Assembly: GCF_002979915.1 (NCBI RefSeq)
Contig: NZ_PCQA01000001.1
Span: 310,001 to 374,000, forward strand
DNA length: 64,000 bases
Direction: 5' to 3'
Source of the DNA: Arthrobacter sp. MYb213
GTDB taxonomy: Bacteria > Actinomycetota > Actinomycetes > Actinomycetales > Micrococcaceae
The position numbers and the translations under genes were made by a program. Shown here piece after piece: positions 63,887 through 64,000 of this stretch. Position 1 is the first letter of the stretch. The number at the start of each line of letters is the position of its first letter. The notes under the pieces are model-generated. The model ran no database searches, had not been told where the DNA came from, and worked only from the letters and a program-made list of their open reading frames with translations.

Positions 63887-64000
63887 AGCACCTGCTATCC
63901 ACCGCGGATTTGAGCCGCGAAGAAGCCATCGCCATCTTGGATATTGCCGAAGAAATGCGCGAAACCGGCACCCGTCAGGTGAAAAAACTTCCGGCCTTGC
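63883..64000 (+). CDS. pyrB: Aspartate carbamoyltransferase, N-terminal part (runs off window)
   Basis: The first 39 residues of PyrB, starting [19 protein letters not shown], then DIAEEMRE, the family N-terminal helix. The catalytic S-T-R-T-R-x-S-F motif lies beyond the window edge. The ATG overlaps the pyrR stop, as is standard for pyrR-pyrB in actinobacteria, so the operon continues to the right (pyrC, carAB and others expected). Confidence 0.92.
   Translation, partial: MKHLLSTADLSREEAIAILDIAEEMRETGTRQVKKLPAL

Noticed and set aside
1-64000. tRNA or rRNA genes, insertion sequences, prophage and CRISPR arrays
   Set aside because: Looked for by eye: no cloverleaf-like arms, transposase, integrase or regularly spaced direct repeats were seen.

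Overview
The window looks like chromosomal DNA of a medium-GC actinobacterium, most likely of the Micrococcaceae (Arthrobacter/Glutamicibacter-like). The evidence is indirect but consistent. There is an S-(hydroxymethyl)mycothiol dehydrogenase with its metallo-hydrolase partner and a mycoredoxin, a DUF6504-dnaE2 SOS unit with LexA boxes of actinobacterial type, the order yebC-ruvCAB-yajC-secDF-rel, the DUF948/DUF6167-alaS-ruvX-mltG-aro run, and a pyrR leader with the actinobacterial PyrR-binding motif. Many starts are GTG or TTG and several transcripts may be leaderless. Species assignment is inference.

Layout. 1-5.5 kb is accessory in character: the end of an MFS transporter, an FAD monooxygenase, a cold-shock protein, a MerR regulator next to a CxxC flavoprotein, and a divergent XRE-cupin regulator. 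5.6-12.1 kb holds small-molecule and stress genes: thioesterase, P-loop kinase, lipoate-ligase-like protein, mycoredoxin, SRAP peptidase, a duplicated membrane protein, and the mycothiol formaldehyde operon. 12.1-16.5 kb holds a decayed gene, then DUF6504 and the error-prone polymerase dnaE2, each preceded by its own LexA box. 17.1-19.2 kb is a divergent MFS/ArsR-like pair with twin palindromic operators. 19.3-34 kb carries thrS-HIT, a lipoprotein pair, pdxS, accessory enzymes (class II amidotransferase, RibD-like reductase, GNAT, M3 peptidase, CapA lipoprotein, aldo/keto reductase), then pdxT and yebC.

33.7-41.8 kb is core: ruvC-ruvA-ruvB (Holliday junctions), yajC-secD-secF (protein export) and rel ((p)ppGpp). 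41.9-49.3 kb has an AbiEi-like protein, a DUF349 protein divergent from hisS, aspS, a PadR/HAAS membrane-protein operon and dtd. 49.4-62.1 kb is rarA, rpsD, DUF948-DUF6167-alaS-ruvX-mltG-aroE, aroC-aroK-aroB, a TPR-like gene, efp and nusB. 62.2-64 kb has a methyltransferase, then the start of the pyrimidine operon (PyrR-binding leader, pyrR, partial pyrB).

The window contains four aminoacyl-tRNA synthetases (thrS, hisS, aspS, alaS), the D-aminoacyl-tRNA deacylase, EF-P, S4 and NusB, so much of it serves translation. A second theme is DNA repair: ruvABC, ruvX, rarA, dnaE2 and SRAP. I see no tRNA or rRNA gene, insertion sequence, prophage or CRISPR array. I found no wholly new system. The best leads are regulatory: twin SOS promoters with identical geometry, twin operators between MFS and ArsR-like genes, a PadR operator upstream of a protein with two HAAS-like modules, and convergent gene pairs that share their stop codons.
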